DNA of 64,000 bases. Source: Nanchangia anserum (lineage in GTDB: Bacteria > Actinomycetota > Actinomycetes > Actinomycetales > Actinomycetaceae). Location of the stretch: positions 1,612,001-1,676,000 of the forward strand of contig NZ_CP060506.1 in assembly GCF_015240065.1 (NCBI RefSeq). Direction: 5' to 3'. A program made the translations under genes and the position numbers. This document shows, piece by piece, positions 59,047 to 64,000 of this stretch (position 1 is the first letter of the stretch; each line of letters starts with the position of its first letter). Below the pieces are notes generated by a model, which was not told the DNA's origin, searched no databases, and worked only from the letters and a program-made list of their open reading frames with translations.

Positions 59047-59630
59047 CGGAATCGCTCCTCGGCATCATCTCGATGCACCGGCGCGCGTGGCGTGCGCGGG
59101 ACGAGGACGAGTGCTTGCGACGCCCTCGAGTAGCGCACGAGTGCACGGGGTTCGCGTGGACGCTCACCACGCGAATACTCCGTGACGCCGCCGCCCGCGT
59201 CGGCGGCAAACACGCGGGTGCGCAAGCTCGCCAGGTGGTCGAGGACAGAGCGCAGCCCATCGACCTCGCGGCGCAGGCGATCATTGTCGCGCTCCAATTC
59301 CATGATGCGCGAGATGCCGGCCAGGTTGACGCCCTCGTCGTGGGAGAGGCGTTGGATCTCGCGCAGCCGGCGAATGTCGGCGGGCGAATAGCGGCGCCCG
59401 CCGCCCTTCGTGCGCTGCGGCGTCACCAGCCCCAGGCGGTCATACTGGCGCAGTGTCTGCGGATGCATATCGGCCAGCTGGGCGGCTGTGGAGATGACGT
59501 AGATCGGCTGATCGTCCTCGGGCTCGGCCTGCGCCGGCGCGACCTGGTCGATGATCTCCTCGACCATCCACGAGGCGACGCCGAGAGCTCTGAGAACCCG
59601 GCGCAGGGCGACCAGCCGATCCGTGCTCAC
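59043..59630 (-). CDS. hspR: HspR heat-shock repressor (MerR family)
   Basis: This transcriptional repressor binds HAIR boxes and needs DnaK as co-repressor in actinobacteria. It is about 195 residues long, with a MerR helix-turn-helix (IYVISTAAQLADMHPQTLRQYDRLGLVTPQRTKGGGRRYS, ~45-84). The N-terminal ~40 residues before it are longer than in streptomycete HspR. GTG 59630 is preferred; GTG 59639 is possible. It overlaps or abuts the dnaJ stop and lies in the dnaK operon, so it represses its own transcription. Confidence 0.93.
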   Translation of the reverse strand: MSTDRLVALRRVLRALGVASWMVEEIIDQVAPAQAEPEDDQPIYVISTAAQLADMHPQTLRQYDRLGLVTPQRTKGGGRRYSPADIRRLREIQRLSHDEGVNLAGISRIMELERDNDRLRREVDGLRSVLDHLASLRTRVFAADAGGGVTEYSRGERPREPRALVRYSRASQALVLVPRTPRAPVHRDDAEERFR

Positions 59631-59632
59631 GC

Positions 59633-60649
59633 CTACCACCCCGCCTGCGTGGTCAGGCCCTCGCGCGGGTCGAAATCAGCCGCTTCGTCGATGCGGCGCG
59701 CGGCATCGGTAACGTCGCGGCTCGGCTTGCGCGGCACGACGATGCGCACACGCGCATACAGGTCACCTGCGCGACGCTTACCGGAGGAGCGAACGCCCTT
59801 GCCCTTCAGTCGCAGCTTCATGCCCGACGACGTGCCGGCCGGGATCTTGATGCGCGCGCTCGATCCGTCGAGCAGCGGCACCTCGACCGAACCTCCGGCC
59901 ACGGCCTCGCCGATGCTGATGGGAATGTCGGCGATGAGGTCGGCTTCGCCCGAGCGTGAATACACCGGGTGCGGCGCGACCTCGACGGTGAGCAGCAGGT
60001 CGCCCGGCTGGCCGCCGGGAACCTGGCGGCCCTTGCCGCGCAGGCGCAGCTGTTGCCCGTCGCGTACCCCCGCGGGCACGCGCACCGTCATCTCGCGTCC
60101 CTCCACGCGCAGCTTCAGCGTCGCACCCTCGATGGCCTGGCGGAAGGACAGACGCGTCGACGACGTGAGGTCGCCCCCACGCTGCGGCTGCTGGCCGAAA
60201 CCGCCGAAGCCACCGCGCGAGCCCGCGCCGAAGAGGCCGGACATGACGTCCTCAAAACCGCCCGATCCGCCCGGGGAGGTAAACCGGAAGGATCCGTTAC
60301 CGAAGCCGGCCCCGCCGCGACCGGTTGCGCCGCCAAACATAGAGGCGAACACGTCGTCGAAGCTTCCTGAGCCCCCCGGCCCGCCGGGGCCCGCGCTGAA
60401 ACGGGCACCACCGCCCGCCATGGCCCGGATGGCGTCGTATTGGCGGCGCTTCTCGGCGTCGGAGAGCACCGCGTAGGCCTCGCCGATCTCCTTAAAGCGC
60501 TCCTCGGCTTGCGGATTCTGCGCGTTGTGATCGGGATGGTAGGTGCGGGCGAGCTTTCGGTAGGCCTTCTTGATGGCCTGCGCGTCCGCGCTCTTGTCGA
60601 CTCCGAGGATTGCGTAAAAGTCCTTGGTCATCCATTCCTGCTGACCCAT
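59633..60649 (-). CDS. DnaJ-type co-chaperone without zinc finger
   Basis: This J-domain protein of 338 residues has [33 protein letters not shown] with the HPD tripeptide, a Gly/Phe-rich linker and two beta-domains ([28 protein letters not shown]), but none of the four CxxCxGxG repeats of DnaJ type I. It is therefore a type II (CbpA-like) J-protein occupying the dnaJ place in the dnaK operon. ATG 60649 has AAGGAGG with an 8-nt spacer. Confidence 0.9.
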   Translation of the reverse strand: MGQQEWMTKDFYAILGVDKSADAQAIKKAYRKLARTYHPDHNAQNPQAEERFKEIGEAYAVLSDAEKRRQYDAIRAMAGGGARFSAGPGGPGGSGSFDDVFASMFGGATGRGGAGFGNGSFRFTSPGGSGGFEDVMSGLFGAGSRGGFGGFGQQPQRGGDLTSSTRLSFRQAIEGATLKLRVEGREMTVRVPAGVRDGQQLRLRGKGRQVPGGQPGDLLLTVEVAPHPVYSRSGEADLIADIPISIGEAVAGGSVEVPLLDGSSARIKIPAGTSSGMKLRLKGKGVRSSGKRRAGDLYARVRIVVPRKPSRDVTDAARRIDEAADFDPREGLTTQAGW

Positions 60650-60676
60650 GTCACCCACCTCCTTCGGTTCGGGTTG

Positions 60677-61444
60677 TTACTGGGGATTGTGAACCATCAC
60701 TTTCGTTGCCCGCAGAACGCGTTCGCCCATCCGATAGCCCGGTTGCAGCACCTGGGCGATCGTCGGGGTGTCGACGTCGGCGGATTCGTTTGCCATGAGG
60801 GCGTCGTGGCGCATCGGGTCGAACTCCTCGCCCGCCTCGCCGTAGCGTTCGAGCTGGCAGACCGTGCCGAGTGTCTGTTCGAGCTTGGTCGCGATGGCCG
60901 CGAACGGGCCCGACAGGTCGTCGGCATCGCGGGCGGCCTGGATGTCGTCAAGGACGGACAGCAGGGCTTCGCAGACCTCGCGGCGGCCATCTTCGCGGTG
61001 CGAGCCGGCCTGCTGCTTCGCGCGGCGAACATAGGCGGAGTACTCGCGCTGAACGTTGTAGGTTTCGGCGCGAGAGCGGGCCAAATCGTCGCTGAGCTGG
61101 GCAACCTGCCCCTTGAGGTCGGCGAGGTTGTCGCCCGCCGGGGTGTCGCTCGCGCTGTCGGCATCGGGAGAGTCTTCGGCTTCGGTCGTGTCCACCGATT
61201 CGGCTGAGTCCTCGGCCTTGCCCGCCTCGGGCTGGTCACCGTCGCCGTCGGAGGTGGCAGGTTCCTCGGCGCTCGATTGCGTTGCCGCGGAGTCCGCCGC
61301 GGCCTCGGGTGTCACCTCGTCGCTCGACGAGGCGGGTGCGTCTTCGCCGGTGCGGCCGGCGCCGGTGGCGGGGGCGGGCTGATCCGCCCCCGCCTGGCTG
61401 GTGGCCTCGGAGAAGACGCCGGAACCTCGATCCGGGTTCTCCAT
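60677..61444 (-). CDS. grpE: GrpE nucleotide exchange factor
   Basis: GrpE releases ADP from DnaK. It has 255 residues. An unusually long acidic, low-complexity N-terminus (~1-105, Ser/Glu/Asp/Ala-rich) precedes the coiled coil (LKGQVAQLSDDLARSRAETYNVQREYSAYVRRAKQQ) and the beta-domain (EEFDPMRHDALMANES; QPGYRMGERVLRATKVMV). ATG 61444 has GGAGG at 8 nt. It lies 15 bp after dnaK. Confidence 0.93.
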   Translation of the reverse strand: MENPDRGSGVFSEATSQAGADQPAPATGAGRTGEDAPASSSDEVTPEAAADSAATQSSAEEPATSDGDGDQPEAGKAEDSAESVDTTEAEDSPDADSASDTPAGDNLADLKGQVAQLSDDLARSRAETYNVQREYSAYVRRAKQQAGSHREDGRREVCEALLSVLDDIQAARDADDLSGPFAAIATKLEQTLGTVCQLERYGEAGEEFDPMRHDALMANESADVDTPTIAQVLQPGYRMGERVLRATKVMVHNPQ

Positions 61445-61459
61445 CGTGGTCACCTCCGA

Positions 61460-63307
<1,848 letters not shown>

Positions 63308-63340
63308 AAGTCTGTCTCCTTCACTGCGCCTGCCGGCGCC

Positions 63341-63361
63341 CTTGAGTCGTCTTGGCTCAAC
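63341..63361. promoter_or_regulatory. HAIR operator 1 upstream of dnaK
   Basis: CTTGAGT-N7-GCTCAAC, 34 bp before the dnaK start, matches the HspR box CTTGAGT-N7-ACTCAAG at 12 of 14 positions. Confidence 0.88.
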
Positions 63362-63403
63362 CTTACGACGTTTAGCGGCGGGCGCCAAACGCACGCTCGA
63401 TTT

Positions 63404-63424
63404 CTTGAGTCTGACAGGCTCAAC
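63404..63424. promoter_or_regulatory. HAIR operator 2 upstream of dnaK
   Basis: A second CTTGAGT-N7-GCTCAAC, with the same half-sites, is centred 63 bp upstream of the first box. Paired boxes imply cooperative HspR repression of the dnaK operon. Confidence 0.88.
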
Positions 63425-63546
63425 TTTCGGTAGCTGGCATATATTCCGCGGATACGAGTGACCTCCATCACTCGGCCGCGTGCCGGCACGACGTGCATCA
63501 TCTGCGCGCCCTAACCGCTGGTGGCGGCGGACTTGGGGCTGCCCGG

Positions 63547-64000
63547 TTACGAGGCCGGCGGCGCGTAGGTCGGGTTGGTGAGGTAGGTCGTCGCGGAGAC
63601 GAGCGCAAACGTGCGGCTGGTCTCGGTCGTCGTCAGCGGTGTCTCGAGTTCGATCCACGCGCCGGTGACGGGATCTTTCGCGGTGATTTTCCACGTCGTC
63701 GTCAACGTGATGCGGGTGGGTTCGCCGCGCCGATACGTGTGGGTGATCGTCGGCTTGGGGTAGGGCGCGCCCTGCCGGGTCGTCGTTGTCGTCTCGCCGT
63801 CGCCCCACGCGTAGCGATACAACACCGCCTGGGCGTGAATCGGCACGGTGGTCTCGCCGAGGGTGAGAACGAAGTCTTGGTGGCGCCTCGTCGTGTAGAC
63901 GATGACGGGTTCGTTGATGAGCACGTCGTTTTGCGGCGGTTGCATGACCAGGCCGGCCGGGTCGATGCGATGCGTCGCCATGTACGTGCGCACGGTCTCG
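63547..64000 (-). CDS. C-terminal part of an exported/surface-type protein (cut by window edge)
   Basis: The frame is open to the right edge, so the N-terminus is missing; at least 148 residues are visible. [20 protein letters not shown] and [20 protein letters not shown] look like a PKD-type beta-sandwich (the WxFGDG and HxY positions). Such domains are common in secreted proteins of these bacteria. No sorting signal or transmembrane helix appears at its C-terminus ([12 protein letters not shown]). The function is unknown. Confidence 0.65.
   Translation of the reverse strand, partial: ETVRTYMATHRIDPAGLVMQPPQNDVLINEPVIVYTTRRHQDFVLTLGETTVPIHAQAVLYRYAWGDGETTTTTRQGAPYPKPTITHTYRRGEPTRITLTTTWKITAKDPVTGAWIELETPLTTTETSRTFALVSATTYLTNPTYAPPAS

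Overview
The window looks like a chromosome segment of a high-GC Gram-positive actinomycete, most likely an Actinomycetaceae member (Actinomyces/Schaalia-like). This is inferred from gene content and no search was run. The clues are a dnaK-grpE-dnaJ-hspR cluster with HspR (HAIR) boxes, an ilvB-ilvN-ilvC operon with an actinobacterial leader peptide, LPLTG pilins with a class C sortase, and a UDPGP-type pyrophosphorylase.

Layout. Bases 1-13.7 kb form an accessory region. It holds the end of a PEP-utilising enzyme, a Cys-less MGMT-like gene, small membrane and Cys-rich ORFs, and a minus-strand RiPP-like operon at 3.69-8.25 kb. That operon has a 32-residue candidate precursor peptide with a C-terminal Cys, two SagB-type nitroreductase-fold proteins, a MATE exporter and an HExxH metallopeptidase. 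It lies between a 123-bp near-perfect direct repeat made from the 3' end of the PEP-utilising gene. Next come a GIY-YIG-like gene and a pair of ABC half-transporters whose ATPase domains are truncated in complementary ways. A type I restriction-modification locus (hsdM-hsdS-hsdR, 13.9-20.3 kb), preceded by a Phd-like antitoxin remnant, and tRNA-Gly(CCC) follow.

From 20.5 kb the genes are mostly core: Nudix hydrolase, TetR regulator with an operator palindrome, an LRV-type membrane protein, asd-lysC, ilvC-ilvN-ilvB with attenuator, an AspT-type transporter, a GPH symporter with a GH42 beta-galactosidase, a copper nitrite-reductase-like operon with two polytopic membrane proteins, two sugar-nucleotide pyrophosphorylases, and a sortase-assembled pilus operon (40.5-47.4 kb). 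The rest is fba, trmH-like, nagD-like, SDR, pyrE, xthA, a serine hydrolase, a second TetR, clpB, two membrane proteins, hspR-dnaJ-grpE-dnaK and a partial surface-type protein at the right edge.

How the genes work together. HspR is encoded beside dnaK, and HAIR boxes precede both dnaK and clpB, so the chaperones form one heat-shock regulon. Tip pilin, major pilin and sortase make one assembly unit. Symporter plus GH42 enzyme is a galactoside-use pair. In the accessory region, peptide, redox enzymes, exporter and protease look like a complete but unassigned peptide-modification pathway.

Caution. At least nine genes, including fba and clpB, show a single apparent frameshift (two in the pilus tip gene), nearly all equal to one missing base. 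This fits residual consensus error better than gene decay, so these genes are annotated as CDS spanning the break.
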